Shown: positions 1-9,893, numbered from the stretch's first letter. The stretch: DNA of 64,000 nt from Cohaesibacter gelatinilyticus (GCF_900215605.1 NZ_OBEL01000003.1:1-64000); one strand, 5' to 3'. Notes: generated from the letters alone by a model not told the origin. Made by a program: numbers and translations.

Positions 1-156
1 GCGAGACTAAGACCAAGCCGTCCACGTTTCTCTTTATTTCAAAAAACAAATTGTCAAAGAACAAAAGATAACAAACCTACCTTTTCTAAGACCAAGCACC
101 CAATAACAAGGACACAAGACCCCGCCGCCAGCAGCAAGCCGCTGTCGATGAAGCGC
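1..156 (-). other. 5' leader of an rRNA operon leaving the window
   Basis: Read on the minus strand, this stretch lies directly downstream of a near-consensus promoter and contains a boxA antitermination element, followed by a further 46 bases that run off the left edge. It contains no credible ORF. This order (strong promoter, about 90 bases, boxA, spacer) is the known layout of bacterial rRNA operon leaders, so a 16S rRNA gene is expected just outside the window; that gene itself is not visible. Positions 186-412, between this leader and the first CDS, hold nothing else I can recognise apart from AT-rich upstream sequence of the next gene. Confidence 0.6.
47..63 (-). promoter_or_regulatory. 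boxA antitermination element
   Basis: The minus strand reads TGTTCTTTGACAATTTG, close to the E. coli rRNA boxA core TGCTCTTTAACA. In rRNA leaders this RNA element recruits NusB-S10 and the antitermination complex. Its position about 95 bases downstream of a strong promoter supports the call. The identification is by motif and context only. Confidence 0.6.
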
Positions 157-185
157 GTTATAAGCAAACAATCATAAACTGTCAA
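157..185 (-). promoter_or_regulatory. Strong sigma-70 type promoter of the rRNA operon
   Basis: On the minus strand a perfect -35 box TTGACA (180-185) is separated by 17 bases from TATAAC (157-162). Transcription would begin near position 150 and run left out of the window through boxA. The quality of the match and the boxA downstream argue for an rRNA promoter. Confidence 0.65.
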
Positions 186-412
186 AGTCTAATTTCGATT
201 TATGTCAGAAAAATCACAGGCCAGTGCATAAACGACTTTCATCTTACGAAAAAAAATCCTCACAGCCGAAAATTAGCCGTATTTTCCGGGTCTTTTCCCG
301 AAAGCAATTTCGCGCTAAAACGACAACACAAATCAAAACGGCTGGTCAGTGAGAGTTCCTGTCATATGAACTCCTCTGCACTTTACATGATATAGGGTCA
401 GGCAAGCAAAGC

Positions 413-2395
413 ATGTCACAGAGCAACAAAACAGCGCCGAACCAGCGACCAATTCAATTGGGGTCTCTGCCAGCCTTGCTCACTCCGTCAGCTCGTTTGA
501 ACCCGCCAGATCGTAGAACCCTGAATATGCGCTGGTTGATTGGCACGGTGCTAACGGGTTGCACATCCATTTTCCTGATGGGTGGAGCGCTTGTTGCGGG
601 CATTCAAAGTCAAGACCAAATGGCTGAGCTGGCGACTTATAACGAGCAGGCCGCCAATGCAGCATCCATTCCTCCGGGCCAGCTAATCAGTGCGGGCCGA
701 AAAAGTGATCGCCTCTCGCGCACCATTCGACCGGTTTCTCATCGCAAGGAAATCAAGGTCAGCACCATCTCTGCCCTTGGCAACGAAAACCTGATTTCAA
801 GTCGACCCTATATGCTGATCTCGGCATCACTTGAAACAAAGAGAAACAACGATATCAGCCTGCCAGAATTTGACGCTGTGCGCATCTTTGCCAGCGCATC
901 CCAGAATTCCACACAGGATCGCAGCTCCATTGACGAAGACAGCATCTATTCAGCAGATATTGAAGGAGAGATGCGCATTCGCAGTGAGCCTTTGAATTTG
1001 GCCTCAGCTTACGCCTTGGAAGCCGGCGGGCCAAACGACTTCGTCATCCAAAAGCTGATCAATCAGTCTTCAATCCTTTTGGCAGATGAAGGCAATACGA
1101 CTTCCAATCCCTTCGACCTGATCGACCCTTCCCGATTTGAATTCCCCGGAGCATCATTGGGCAACGTGTCTGATGCCTATATTCGCGTTATTCCGGAAAA
1201 TATGGCTTCCATAACCAAAACCGCGCTTGATAGCGCTGGAGCGGAAACAGAAGAAAAAATCGTAATCGCCGTTCGAGGCGATACTGTTCGTGATTTATTG
1301 CTTGAAAATGAAGCGACTGAGGGCGAAGCGGAGGAATTGGCCAACCTCTTTTCATCGGAAGCCGGCATCTCGGAGTTAAGCAACCATCAGCGCCTGCGTA
1401 TTGTCTATCAATTGGTGGGTGATGGCATTCGAGAACGTGCTCCCTTGCGAATAAGTCTCTATGATGGTGAGGAACATCAACTCACGTTGGCTCAATCCGA
1501 TCTTGGCTCCTTTCAGGTGGCCGATGAACCTCAACAAGGGTTTGCGACTTTGCCAGCTAATGTAAATAGTCTGGAAAGTCTACGCTCTGGCCCTCGCTTG
1601 AATATCTATAATTCGCTATATCAGACCGCCTTGAAGAACGGCATTGATGCTGAGATGATCGACAAGATGGTACAGATCCTGTCATTCGACATCGATTTCA
1701 AAACCAGAGTGAAACCAGGTGACTCACTTCAGGTCTTCCATTCCATTCCTGGAGATGGCTCCACAGATCAACCAGAAATCCTGTTTCTCGAAATCCAGAT
1801 TGGCGGCAAAACCAAGCGTTATTATCGCTACAGAACCGGCGACGACAATTATGTCGATTATTATGATGAGAATGGACGCAGCGCCAAAAAATTCCTGATG
1901 CGAAAGCCTATGCAAGGCGGAAAGTTCCGCTCTCCCTTTGGCTGGCGTCGACACCCGATTTTGAAAATCTCACGCCTCCATAAAGGCGTGGACTGGTCTG
2001 CGCCACGTGGAACACCAATCATGGCATCCGGCAATGGCCGCATTGTCAAACGCAAATGGTCCAGTGGTTACGGTAAATATATTCAAATTCAACACACAAA
2101 CGGCTATGCTACTGGCTATGCCCATATGAGTGCTTTCTCCAACAAGTTCCAGACCGGGGATTATGTCCGACAAGGCCAGATCATCGGATATGTTGGCTCA
2201 ACTGGCCTCTCAACCGGCGCTCATCTTCATTATGAAGTCACGGTCAATGGCCGCCACGTAGACCCAATGCGCATCCGCCTTCCACGAGGTCGAACTCTGA
2301 AGGGTGAAATGCTCGCAAGCTTCCAAGGCAATCGTGAGCGTATTGATGAATTGCTTGGAAAGCCCAAACCAACACGCGTTGCCAAGGCGAATTAA
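413..2395 (+). CDS. M23 family metallopeptidase, membrane-anchored
   Basis: Predicted peptidoglycan endopeptidase of 660 residues that cleaves cross-linking peptides in the periplasm. A cytoplasmic N-terminus of about 38 residues is followed by one membrane segment (about 39-65), a long periplasmic region, and a C-terminal LytM/M23 domain (about 495-620). The zinc site is intact: H523 and D527 in HKGVDW, H571 in GYAHMS, and the HLH triad at 604-606. The start gives a typical signal-anchor topology; no strong Shine-Dalgarno sequence is seen, and an internal ATG at 527 is a possible alternative. It ends at a hairpin terminator shared with the convergent epimerase gene. Confidence 0.9.
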   Translation: MSQSNKTAPNQRPIQLGSLPALLTPSARLNPPDRRTLNMRWLIGTVLTGCTSIFLMGGALVAGIQSQDQMAELATYNEQAANAASIPPGQLISAGRKSDRLSRTIRPVSHRKEIKVSTISALGNENLISSRPYMLISASLETKRNNDISLPEFDAVRIFASASQNSTQDRSSIDEDSIYSADIEGEMRIRSEPLNLASAYALEAGGPNDFVIQKLINQSSILLADEGNTTSNPFDLIDPSRFEFPGASLGNVSDAYIRVIPENMASITKTALDSAGAETEEKIVIAVRGDTVRDLLLENEATEGEAEELANLFSSEAGISELSNHQRLRIVYQLVGDGIRERAPLRISLYDGEEHQLTLAQSDLGSFQVADEPQQGFATLPANVNSLESLRSGPRLNIYNSLYQTALKNGIDAEMIDKMVQILSFDIDFKTRVKPGDSLQVFHSIPGDGSTDQPEILFLEIQIGGKTKRYYRYRTGDDNYVDYYDENGRSAKKFLMRKPMQGGKFRSPFGWRRHPILKISRLHKGVDWSAPRGTPIMASGNGRIVKRKWSSGYGKYIQIQHTNGYATGYAHMSAFSNKFQTGDYVRQGQIIGYVGSTGLSTGAHLHYEVTVNGRHVDPMRIRLPRGRTLKGEMLASFQGNRERIDELLGKPKPTRVAKAN

Positions 2396-2400
2396 GGAAA

Positions 2401-2437
2401 CAAAGAAGCCCGGGTTCAATGAATCCGGACTTCTTTG
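2401..2437. terminator. Bidirectional hairpin terminator
   Basis: The sequence CAAAGAAG...CTTCTTTG with an inner CCGG...CCGG forms a long imperfect stem between two convergent genes (the M23 peptidase and the epimerase). It can serve both directions; the T-rich tracts are short. Confidence 0.7.
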
Positions 2438-2470
2438 CTTTCAACATCTTGGTTCGCAACTATGGAACCA

Positions 2471-3481
2471 CTATTTTTGATAATAATCCCGGAACCAGGC
2501 AACAAACATTGCCACACCATCCTTAAAGTTCGTTTCGGGTTTATAGCCAGTCAGATTTTGCAAGAGATCTGCATTGGCCCAGGTAGCAGGCACATCCCCT
2601 TTTTGCATCGGCATATAATTGCGGATTGCTTCAATGCCGATCTCTGCCTCAATCACATCAACAAAATCGAGCAAACGCACCTTATCGGAATTCCCGATAT
2701 TGACCACACGATACGGCGCTACCGGTGACAGGCTGTCACCTTCCGGCACGACCTTGTCTTCAGGTCGCACAGGCACAGCATCAATCAGCAAACGAATGCC
2801 ACGTACCAAATCATCGACATAAGTAAAGTCACGATACATGTCGCCACGATTATAGATATCGATCGGGCGACCATCTAAAATGGCATCAGCAAACTTGAAC
2901 AGCGCCATATCCGGGCGTCCCCATGGACCATAAACCGTGAAGAAGCGGAACATGGTGATCGGCAGGTTCCACAGATGCGCATAGGAATGCCCCATGCTTT
3001 CGGTTGCCTTCTTGGTCGCCGCATAAATGGTCAGCTGGGTATCCGCCTTTTCCGTCTCAATGAATGGCATGTCTTCATTGGCACCATAAACAGAAGAGGT
3101 CGATGCCATGAGAAGATGCTCGACTTCAAGCCGGCGAGAGGCTTCCATGACATTGAAAGTTCCAATCACATTGGCATCAATATAGGCGCGAGGATTTTCA
3201 AGGCTGTAACGAACACCAGCCTGAGCTGCCAGATGAACCACCACATCGGGTTTGAACTCATCCATAACCCGGTCGACCAGGATCGTATCTTCCAGCATTC
3301 CTTCGGTAGCGGAGAAATTGACATTCTGCTTCAGCATGGCATGACGCCGCTCTTTCAAGCGCACATCATAATAATCAGTCATGCCGTCATAGCCATGAAC
3401 AACAAAACCTTCTGCCAGCAGCATTTTGGCAAGATGAAATCCGATAAAACCGGCCGTACCCGTGATGAAGATGCGCTTCAC
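2471..3481 (-). CDS. NAD-dependent epimerase (UDP-glucuronate 4-epimerase type)
   Basis: Short-chain dehydrogenase-fold sugar-nucleotide epimerase of 336 residues. The N-terminal Rossmann motif GTAGFIG (8-14) binds NAD, and the catalytic pair Y153/K157 sits in YAATK. The opening region with [11 protein letters not shown] is characteristic of UDP-glucuronate 4-epimerases such as LpsL/WcaG-type proteins, which make UDP-galacturonate for lipopolysaccharide or capsule. It lies beside a CelD-type transferase and a flippase operon, which supports a role in surface-polysaccharide precursor supply. The substrate is inferred from family resemblance and not shown by the sequence itself. Confidence 0.85.
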   Translation of the reverse strand: MKRIFITGTAGFIGFHLAKMLLAEGFVVHGYDGMTDYYDVRLKERRHAMLKQNVNFSATEGMLEDTILVDRVMDEFKPDVVVHLAAQAGVRYSLENPRAYIDANVIGTFNVMEASRRLEVEHLLMASTSSVYGANEDMPFIETEKADTQLTIYAATKKATESMGHSYAHLWNLPITMFRFFTVYGPWGRPDMALFKFADAILDGRPIDIYNRGDMYRDFTYVDDLVRGIRLLIDAVPVRPEDKVVPEGDSLSPVAPYRVVNIGNSDKVRLLDFVDVIEAEIGIEAIRNYMPMQKGDVPATWANADLLQNLTGYKPETNFKDGVAMFVAWFRDYYQK

Positions 3482-3615
3482 ATCTCTCTCCTGTGAAATT
3501 TCATGAAATCCGGTGCAATCTCTCGACAGGGCAACTCTCTCATCATCCCGACGCAGAGTACAAAAACTTGGCCAAACAACTCGGCGATATGATCAACGTC
3601 TCTAGCAATGCATCA

Positions 3616-4731
3616 TCAACCTGACAAGGGGTCACCTGATGCACGCAATCTCTTGATTACATCAATCAATTTCAAACCTGCCCAACCTGCAACGCTTTTG
3701 CTGGCTCTCAGCGTATAGATATTCTCAGGTTTCGTACCAAAAGAAGCCTTGTAATCTTCATCACCAACGGACAAATCAAAGCAGGTTACACCTTTGTCCA
3801 TGAGCCGCTCAATCATGAGATCAATAAGTACCTTGCCGGGCGAGAACCGTCCAAATCGTTTATAATCAGCCCCGGGCAGCAGAAATTTGAAGGTTCCTCC
3901 ATCCTTGATGCCGAAAGCTGCCGCAACAATGGCACCATCAAGAAACAGGCCAGCTGTAACAGGATAACCGTGAACAGAATGTGTTTGAGCCAACTGTTTG
4001 TAAAAATCGAAGAATAATGGATTCTGCAAAAAATCCTTGCCATCCGCTCCAGTAAAGCGATCTGCCCGCACGGTACGAAGAAAATCAAACAAACGGTCGA
4101 TCTCATCAGCCTGACTAGCTATACGCAATTCCAGAGATCCGGCCTGCTCAAGCTTGCCACGCTTGCGCCTGAGATCACTCCGACGGTTGGCGGACAGCTT
4201 GTTTTGCTTCCAGGTCTGATAATTGTCGCCAAGTTCGGTGGCATAGGTTCCAAAACCGGCTTCTTTTATAACGATCTGTTTTCCAAAAAACGTGCTCAGC
4301 CAAAGCTCCTGATGGCGAACATGCTTGATCCATAGCAGATCATAGGCACCCAAAGCATTGTCGACCATATCTGGGAGCTCAGACCAGTTCATCAATTCAT
4401 CATGAAAATCACGATCAACGATCGCACATGCATGATCCACCACACCAAAATTGGAATATTCAAGGATCCTGAATGGCCCCAACCGTTTTTGAACAAGCGG
4501 CAAAAGAGCAACCAGAAGACCTTCTTTCACAGTTTTGACCACCAGTGTCACCGGCTCAAAGGAGAGGCTTTTACAAAGTTTCTTCTGCATCGCAGACATC
4601 CAGATGGGATGCTGAAAGGCCGTAGCATTGGATCGATTATAGAGATCTTGATAAGTCTCTGACAAAAAATCCAATTCATTATGCAGTGTGATCTCAAACA
4701 CGAAGTGTTCCCATACTTGATTTTGGAGCAA
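3616..4731 (-). CDS. CelD/BcsL-type GNAT acyltransferase
   Basis: A 371-residue cytoplasmic protein of the FemAB/CelD branch of the GNAT superfamily (a double GNAT fold, DUF1554/BioF2-like in family terms). The C-terminal half carries the family's typical block with SANRRSDLRRKRGKLE (around 180-195) followed by a second acyl-transfer domain ending in FDLSVGDEDYKASFGTK. Such proteins are found in exopolysaccharide and cellulose clusters, where they are thought to acylate or aminoacylate glycans. It is divergent from the ATP-grasp operon, sharing a 189-base intergenic region (4732-4920) in which I see no confident promoter. The exact substrate is unknown. Confidence 0.75.
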   Translation of the reverse strand: MLQNQVWEHFVFEITLHNELDFLSETYQDLYNRSNATAFQHPIWMSAMQKKLCKSLSFEPVTLVVKTVKEGLLVALLPLVQKRLGPFRILEYSNFGVVDHACAIVDRDFHDELMNWSELPDMVDNALGAYDLLWIKHVRHQELWLSTFFGKQIVIKEAGFGTYATELGDNYQTWKQNKLSANRRSDLRRKRGKLEQAGSLELRIASQADEIDRLFDFLRTVRADRFTGADGKDFLQNPLFFDFYKQLAQTHSVHGYPVTAGLFLDGAIVAAAFGIKDGGTFKFLLPGADYKRFGRFSPGKVLIDLMIERLMDKGVTCFDLSVGDEDYKASFGTKPENIYTLRASKSVAGWAGLKLIDVIKRLRASGDPLSG

Positions 4732-4920
4732 TTCCTGAAAACATCAGCTCCCCGGAGCGCATAAGCAGACCGACAAGCTATATATGCAAACTCGAAAATC
4801 CTGAATATACGAATTCACATAACCACTCTGACACAAAGCTACAAGAATACCCGTAAGTCGGCTTTAACTTTTGCCACATAGAGTTAGTTCTAAATCACAA
4901 TTGGTAAGCAGACTTTAATT

Positions 4921-6162
4921 ATGACAGGTAATATCGCGCTGTTGATCGGCAATTATCGGCCAACCTTCATACTTGCACAAAGCCTGAAAAGCAGGGGATA
5001 TCAGGTCATTTCAGGGCTTGATGGTTATGATCGGGGCGCTGAGGTCTCCCGCTTTGTTGACAAGGTCTGGAAACATGCCTCTTATCAGACCGAGTTTGAG
5101 CAGTTTCAAACAGAACTGACCAAATTTCTGGAACAACATCCTGATATCACGGATATTTACCCCATCGCCGAACCCGTGGTCCGTGCTGTTGCTGAAGGGC
5201 GGCTCAATCTTCCGGACCATATCCGTATGGGCACCATGGATGGCACACTGGTTCAGCATTGCCTCGATAAAAGAGCATTGCTCACACACGCCAGGGATCT
5301 GACTATTCCTGTCGCACCTTTCGCGGAAACCCGGAACCGGAACGATCTTTACGCACTAGCAGAAAAAATCGGTTTTCCGCTCGTCATCCGTCCCTTGGAA
5401 ACCGGCAAATTACTCGGCTCCACAAAGGCAATCACCTGCAGCAATCTCGATGACTTCTCGCAACGGAATGAGATCTGGAAACGCTGCAATTATCAATTGC
5501 TTCTTCAGCGCCAAGTCAAGGGCAAGCGCGACAACATCTATTTTGCAGCCAAAGATGGCAACATACATCGCTATCTCCACGCCAAGATCATTCGAACAGA
5601 TCAACCCGATGGATCAGGGTTGGCGGTCGAGGGTGAGACCGTCACACCTTGCACCATCATAGAAGGCTATACCCGTAAACTGATCAAAGCTCTCGAGTAT
5701 AATGGCATCGGGTGTGCGCAATATCTCGTCGATCCCGATAGTGGTGACATCAATTTCCTGGAGTTGAACCCGCGTATTGCAGGCAATCACGCTCTACCCG
5801 AAGCATGCAAGCTCGACTTGAGCGGCTGGTTGATTGATATGACCGAAAATACTACACACCCTGATACCTCCATCATTGGGTCAGCAGGATTGCGCTACAG
5901 TTGGATCGCCGGGGAGCTGGACGCTATCAGACACTCCTTGCGCAATGGCCAGCTTGGTTTCATCGAAGCACTGAAATCCGCTCTGGAAGCATTTCGCTGT
6001 TATCGCCACGATGATCTCGACATGGGGTTCGTTCCGGGCGACCCCATGCCTGGCCTGATCACTCTTTGTGACAGCTTGCCTCTTATCGGTGCCATTACCC
6101 GACGACGCTTTCAAAATCCTCTCCTGTTCAAATTATTTATCCGCAAGGAATGTCTTGAATGA
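4921..6162 (+). CDS. ATP-grasp ligase, function unknown
   Basis: A 413-residue protein with the ATP-grasp carboxylate-amine/thiol ligase fold. The N-terminal pre-ATP-grasp domain begins NIALLIGNYRPTF; the central domain has FPLVIRPLETGKLLGSTKA (about 150-170), where K binds ATP, and the metal-binding end LELNPRIAGNH (about 280-290) resembles CarB and PurK-like enzymes. Expected chemistry is acyl-phosphate formation and ligation to an amine. It is the first gene of an operon, overlapping the FemAB-like gene by four bases (ATGA). This suggests it makes or activates an amino acid or dipeptide for the next enzyme; that link is inference. Confidence 0.75.
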   Translation: MTGNIALLIGNYRPTFILAQSLKSRGYQVISGLDGYDRGAEVSRFVDKVWKHASYQTEFEQFQTELTKFLEQHPDITDIYPIAEPVVRAVAEGRLNLPDHIRMGTMDGTLVQHCLDKRALLTHARDLTIPVAPFAETRNRNDLYALAEKIGFPLVIRPLETGKLLGSTKAITCSNLDDFSQRNEIWKRCNYQLLLQRQVKGKRDNIYFAAKDGNIHRYLHAKIIRTDQPDGSGLAVEGETVTPCTIIEGYTRKLIKALEYNGIGCAQYLVDPDSGDINFLELNPRIAGNHALPEACKLDLSGWLIDMTENTTHPDTSIIGSAGLRYSWIAGELDAIRHSLRNGQLGFIEALKSALEAFRCYRHDDLDMGFVPGDPMPGLITLCDSLPLIGAITRRRFQNPLLFKLFIRKECLE

Positions 6163-7310
6163 ATGCATCTTTGGCCACATCGCCTTTGCCTGTTGACGCA
6201 GTTGAGACATCATTGAATCTGGATCAAGACTTGGTGTATCGCTTTGTTGACCCGGAAAACTGGGACCAGATTGCGGTCGAATTTCTCGACATCCTTCACG
6301 AGCAGAGCGAGTGTTTCAATGCATTACGCTGGGCTCCCGAACAATTGGAACGCATTGCCTTCTACAAAGGCGAACAAGTGGTAAGTGCTGCAATGGTCCT
6401 GAAAATGGACTTCCCTATCGTTGGCGGGGGTGTTGCGGTTGTCAAATGGGGGCCGCTGTGGCGTCGCCATGATTTACCGGTTGAACCACGCATTCTTGAA
6501 GAGACCGTTGAAAGACTGAAGGACATCTATGCCATCGAGAGAGATTACTTTCTGACATTCTTCCCCCGCGCAGACCCTGACATTTCAGAACTTGAGGTCA
6601 GCACCTTCGAAAAATGCGGCTTCGTAGCTGGTGAGGAATTGGCTTCTCCCCTTCGTTATTTTGTCAACACTGATATTTCCCTGGAGGATCTGCGTGCCAG
6701 CCTTACCCAGAAATGGCGCTACAATCTCAATAAGGCCGAAAAGAACAACCTGACATGTCGCTTTGCCAATGATGCTGAAGGGCATGAAGCATTCATGCAG
6801 CTATATGAAGCCATGCAGAACCGCAAGGACTTTCATGACACATCAGCCATAGGCACATTAAAGGACTTGATGGAAGCTGATGAACTGGCCCTCAGACCAG
6901 AAATTCTGCTGGTTGAGTACGAAGATGAACTGGTTGCGGGAGCTGCAATTGATAGCACGGGCGAAAGAGCGGTTTATCTCTACGGGGCAACAAACAACAA
7001 GGCCCTGCCTCTCAATGCAGGCTTTGTGATGCATTGGGCAATCGCCCAACATCTCGTAAAAAGCCCGATCTGTCGCTGGTATGACCTTGGCGGAGCAGAC
7101 AAGGACTGCCATCTGCATCAGTTCAAACGTGGCTTTGTCGGCAAGAAAGGCAGCACGGTCATTACCCCTCGCTACTATCACTATGGCTCCAGTATCAAAT
7201 CACGTATCCTTGGCCATATGCTCTATTTTGCTCGACGCAAGAAGGGCGAAATCGCAAGACTTGTTCATGACGTCCGGACCAAGGGTCCCAAAGCCGCTTT
7301 TGCCGATTGA
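6159..7310 (+). CDS. FemAB-like (lipid II aminoacyltransferase-like) GNAT protein
   Basis: A 383-residue double-GNAT protein resembling FemX/MurM aminoacyltransferases, which attach amino acids to lipid-linked precursors. The hallmark end of the second domain is visible as WYDLGG (around 307) followed by HQFKRGFVGKKG; an N-terminal acyl-CoA/aminoacyl acceptor-like domain spans roughly 20-170. The C-terminus is basic and could contact the membrane. It is translationally coupled to the upstream ATP-grasp gene through an ATGA overlap, with the flippase starting 9 bases downstream. It differs from the other FemAB-superfamily protein at 3616-4731, so the locus carries two divergent members. Confidence 0.75.
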   Translation: MNASLATSPLPVDAVETSLNLDQDLVYRFVDPENWDQIAVEFLDILHEQSECFNALRWAPEQLERIAFYKGEQVVSAAMVLKMDFPIVGGGVAVVKWGPLWRRHDLPVEPRILEETVERLKDIYAIERDYFLTFFPRADPDISELEVSTFEKCGFVAGEELASPLRYFVNTDISLEDLRASLTQKWRYNLNKAEKNNLTCRFANDAEGHEAFMQLYEAMQNRKDFHDTSAIGTLKDLMEADELALRPEILLVEYEDELVAGAAIDSTGERAVYLYGATNNKALPLNAGFVMHWAIAQHLVKSPICRWYDLGGADKDCHLHQFKRGFVGKKGSTVITPRYYHYGSSIKSRILGHMLYFARRKKGEIARLVHDVRTKGPKAAFAD

Positions 7311-7319
7311 GCCGATCCC

Positions 7320-8612
7320 ATGTCCAATCCACAGCTCAAGCGTCTGTTTTCTCATATGGCTCTGTTGACACTGGCCCGAATTGTCGGGGCCCTATGTGTC
7401 TTTGCGATCACCTTTCTGATCACCAGACAGTTTGGCGCAAACATGATGGCGCAATATTCGGTTTTTCTGGCAATCGCCAGTCTTGCATCCGTCCTGCTGC
7501 CCTGTGGTTTCCACGCCATAGGGTCGATGATAGCCGCCGAATATAGAGCGCTCAACAGGCTTGGCCTACTCAGCTTCTTTACGCAATACGGGCACAGGCT
7601 CATAGTCATAATGAGCCTGATTGCCGCAATTCCTGCAACTGTTGCAGCAATGCTGATCCCTTCTGAAGGTGCCTATGATCTGTCCATCATTCTGGCGGGC
7701 GCCATACCCTCTGCCATGGCCATGGGTTATATCTATTTCAACGGAAGCATCCTGATCGGCCTACAACGCCAATTCTCCGGCCAGCTGCCCGACATGCTGC
7801 TAAGACCCTTGCTACTGATTGCAAGCTTTGGCCTGATCGCCCTCATGATCGATGATGTCTCCATTGCACATTTGGTTCTGGCCGCCACAGCCATATTCAT
7901 CGCAACAGCTGCCATCCAATGGATCAGATTAAGACGCACATTGTCAAAACAAGCGGGAACTGCATCAGAGCAAGAAGAAGAACGAAAAAAATGGTGGCAA
8001 ATGGCTCCCAGCTGGACTGTCATAACCTTGCTGTGGGATTATTTCATCGAAATCCATATCATTCTCGCAAGCCTGCTATTTGCTCCATTTGAGGTGGCAA
8101 TGCTTCATATCAGCTTCCGGATCCGGCAATTGGCCGGTTTCGGTATGAAGGCTCTTTATTCCTTGCTGATGCCGAAGGTTTTTTCTGCCAATGCACAACA
8201 ACAAAATGGAGAAACTCAAAGCCTCATCAGACTATCCAGCAGAATCACATTGGCCTATGCAACTGCCGCCTGGATTACAATTGCCCTGATAGGCCAGTTT
8301 ATACTGGGTCTTTTCGGCAACGAATTCGAGCAGGGCCATGGTATTCTGATGATCATCATGGCCACATTGCCAATTCGCGCCCTGTTCGGACCGGCACCTG
8401 CAGTGCTTGGCATGAAGCGCAATCATCACAGGATTGCCCAAATCCTTCTGATATCCCTCGCCCTATCCCTTGTATTGACAATGGGTGGTTTCGAGCTCGG
8501 TGGACTGACCATGGTTGCCTGGGGGTATCTCGCGGCGACGGGATTTACAGCCATAGCAATGTGGCTGTCGGCCAAACAAAAGACCGGCATCAATTGCGCC
8601 GTTTGGGCTTGA
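7320..8612 (+). CDS. Wzx-like polysaccharide flippase (MATE/MOP superfamily)
   Basis: A 430-residue polytopic protein with about 12 hydrophobic segments spread over its full length, the pattern of O-antigen/teichoic-acid flippases of the MOP exporter superfamily. The N-terminal region (ALLTLARIVGALCVFAITFLI) matches the usual first helices. It would move an undecaprenyl-linked glycan across the inner membrane. It follows the FemAB-like gene closely and precedes a small membrane protein gene in the same orientation, so the putative substrate may be an aminoacylated lipid-linked sugar. No Wzy polymerase is recognisable nearby. Confidence 0.8.
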   Translation: MSNPQLKRLFSHMALLTLARIVGALCVFAITFLITRQFGANMMAQYSVFLAIASLASVLLPCGFHAIGSMIAAEYRALNRLGLLSFFTQYGHRLIVIMSLIAAIPATVAAMLIPSEGAYDLSIILAGAIPSAMAMGYIYFNGSILIGLQRQFSGQLPDMLLRPLLLIASFGLIALMIDDVSIAHLVLAATAIFIATAAIQWIRLRRTLSKQAGTASEQEEERKKWWQMAPSWTVITLLWDYFIEIHIILASLLFAPFEVAMLHISFRIRQLAGFGMKALYSLLMPKVFSANAQQQNGETQSLIRLSSRITLAYATAAWITIALIGQFILGLFGNEFEQGHGILMIIMATLPIRALFGPAPAVLGMKRNHHRIAQILLISLALSLVLTMGGFELGGLTMVAWGYLAATGFTAIAMWLSAKQKTGINCAVWA

Positions 8613-8632
8613 GAGATAAAAAGAGGTTGAAT

Positions 8633-9364
8633 ATGGTTATCAATGAAAATCGTGCAAGGTTGCACACACAAACGATCACCCGCACAACAGAAGATTTCAA
8701 GCTCGCCAACCGGATTGCAACCTATACTCTCTTCATTTTTCCGACCATTTTCCTGGCGTCCGTACTGCTCCAACCCTTTGCAGAACCCAAATGGATGTTT
8801 TTGGACACTTTGGCAGCAGCAGAATATGCACCTGATTGTTGTCACGTCTATTACGGACTTGTATCCAATATGGGGCTACTGCTCTGGACAGGCACCGCTG
8901 CCGTCTGCCTCCTGATGGGATTGGTTGTCTTGTCTGTTGACAAACAGGATCCCTTTACAAGATTTGCGCTCTCGGCGGGATCACTGACCGCATGGATTGC
9001 CATTGATGACATGTTTCTTGTCCACGAAAAGGTATTCCCGGCTGTTGGGGTTCCACAAACACTGGTCATCATCAGTTATATGGTTCTGGCAGGACTATAT
9101 GTCCTGACCAGTTGGAAATATATCTTCCGACAACAATGGTGGATGCTTGCACTCGGAGCAATCGCACTCGCCAGCTCGATCTTTATCGATCTGGTCTTTC
9201 ACAGCCTTGATGCCTATCTCGTCTATCTTGAAGACAGTGCAAAATTTTTCGGCATAGTGTGCTGGAGCATTTTTCATCTTCTTACGACATTCAATCACTT
9301 CCACAATCAGTTCACTCTGCAAGTCAATATCGCAAAAACGGAACCTCTGGATACGGATCAGTGA
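8633..9364 (+). CDS. Six-helix membrane protein of unknown function
   Basis: A 243-residue protein with about six membrane helices. I chose ATG 8633 because AAGAGG precedes it and an upstream in-frame start would overlap the flippase by 52 bases. Conserved-looking polar residues lie within or beside helices: the DDMFLVHE block (about 115-122), DLVFHSLD (about 188-195), EDSAKFFG (about 201-208), and a C-terminal HLLTTFNHFH. Such intramembrane Asp, Glu and His residues could bind a metal or do transfer chemistry, but I do not recognise the family. It is the last gene of the ATP-grasp/FemAB/flippase operon. Confidence 0.7.
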   Translation: MVINENRARLHTQTITRTTEDFKLANRIATYTLFIFPTIFLASVLLQPFAEPKWMFLDTLAAAEYAPDCCHVYYGLVSNMGLLLWTGTAAVCLLMGLVVLSVDKQDPFTRFALSAGSLTAWIAIDDMFLVHEKVFPAVGVPQTLVIISYMVLAGLYVLTSWKYIFRQQWWMLALGAIALASSIFIDLVFHSLDAYLVYLEDSAKFFGIVCWSIFHLLTTFNHFHNQFTLQVNIAKTEPLDTDQ

Positions 9365-9420
9365 GACGAACACCAGATTCGGGTGGCTAGATTGGCGTGG
9401 CGGTTGCCTGCCAGAACAAA

Positions 9421-9528
9421 ATAACAAAGAGTGAAGAACAAAGTTCAAACTCAGAGCCCAAACACTTGGGTTGGTCGGCGGCAAGGCGCAAGATAAGATG
9501 GCGGAGAGTGAAGAACGAAATTCGAACT
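9421..9528. repeat. Two decayed tandem copies of the tRNA-Ser 3' end
   Basis: Downstream of the tRNA-Ser gene (minus strand), two units of about 77-78 bases repeat the T-arm and acceptor end of the tRNA. The copy at 9498-9528 keeps ATGGCGGAGAG and TTCGAAC exactly as in the tRNA (9576-9586 and 9594-9600); the copy at 9421-9452 is more diverged (GAAGAACAAAGTTCAAACTC). Inter-unit sequence such as TTGGGTTGG with a following GGCGGCAAGG or GGTGGCAATG is also shared. No gene is coded here. The region 9365-9420 after the membrane-protein gene shows only a third, fainter echo. Confidence 0.7.
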
Positions 9529-9576
9529 CGGAGCCATCGCACATTGGGTTGGCGGGTGGCAATGTGCAAATGAAAA

Positions 9577-9666
9577 TGGCGGAGAGGAAGGGATTCGAAC
9601 CCCCGGTACCCGCAAAGGCACAACGGTTTTCGAGACCGCCCCGTTCGACCACTCCGGCACCTCTCC
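9577..9666 (-). tRNA. tRNA-Ser (CGA)
   Basis: The minus strand folds into a class II tRNA: acceptor GGAGAGG pairs with CCTCTCC, the discriminator is G, and the CCA end is encoded (9577-9579). The anticodon stem GCGGT/ACCGT encloses the loop CTCGAAA, giving anticodon CGA, which reads the UCG serine codon. A long variable arm and the T loop GGTTCGAATCC are present. The 90-base length fits serine tRNAs. Confidence 0.93.
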
Positions 9667-9865
9667 GCATATTCGAACGAGCCAAGATGAAGATCGAACG
9701 AGCTCAAACGAACATGAGCGGACCTTACACACAGCTCCAATCAAGCTCAAGACACCCTCATTCATTCCCACAATCAATCACGACGAGAAGAAAGGTAGAG
9801 AAATCCGCAATGCGCTAACTCTTTGTCCTAAGGGTCGAAATCTGGCCAAAAGTCCGCTCTTTTCC

Positions 9866-9893
9866 TTGACTCTGCGGCATCAAAAGCTATAGT
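9866..9893 (+). promoter_or_regulatory. Promoter of rplU-rpmA
   Basis: TTGACT (9866-9871), a 16-base spacer and TATAGT (9888-9893) form a good sigma-70-type promoter. Transcription would start near 9900, giving a leader of about 160 bases before the L21 start codon at 10062. No other gene lies between the tRNA and rplU (9667-10061). The long leader could hold regulatory structure, but I could not identify a known ribosomal-protein leader motif. Confidence 0.6.
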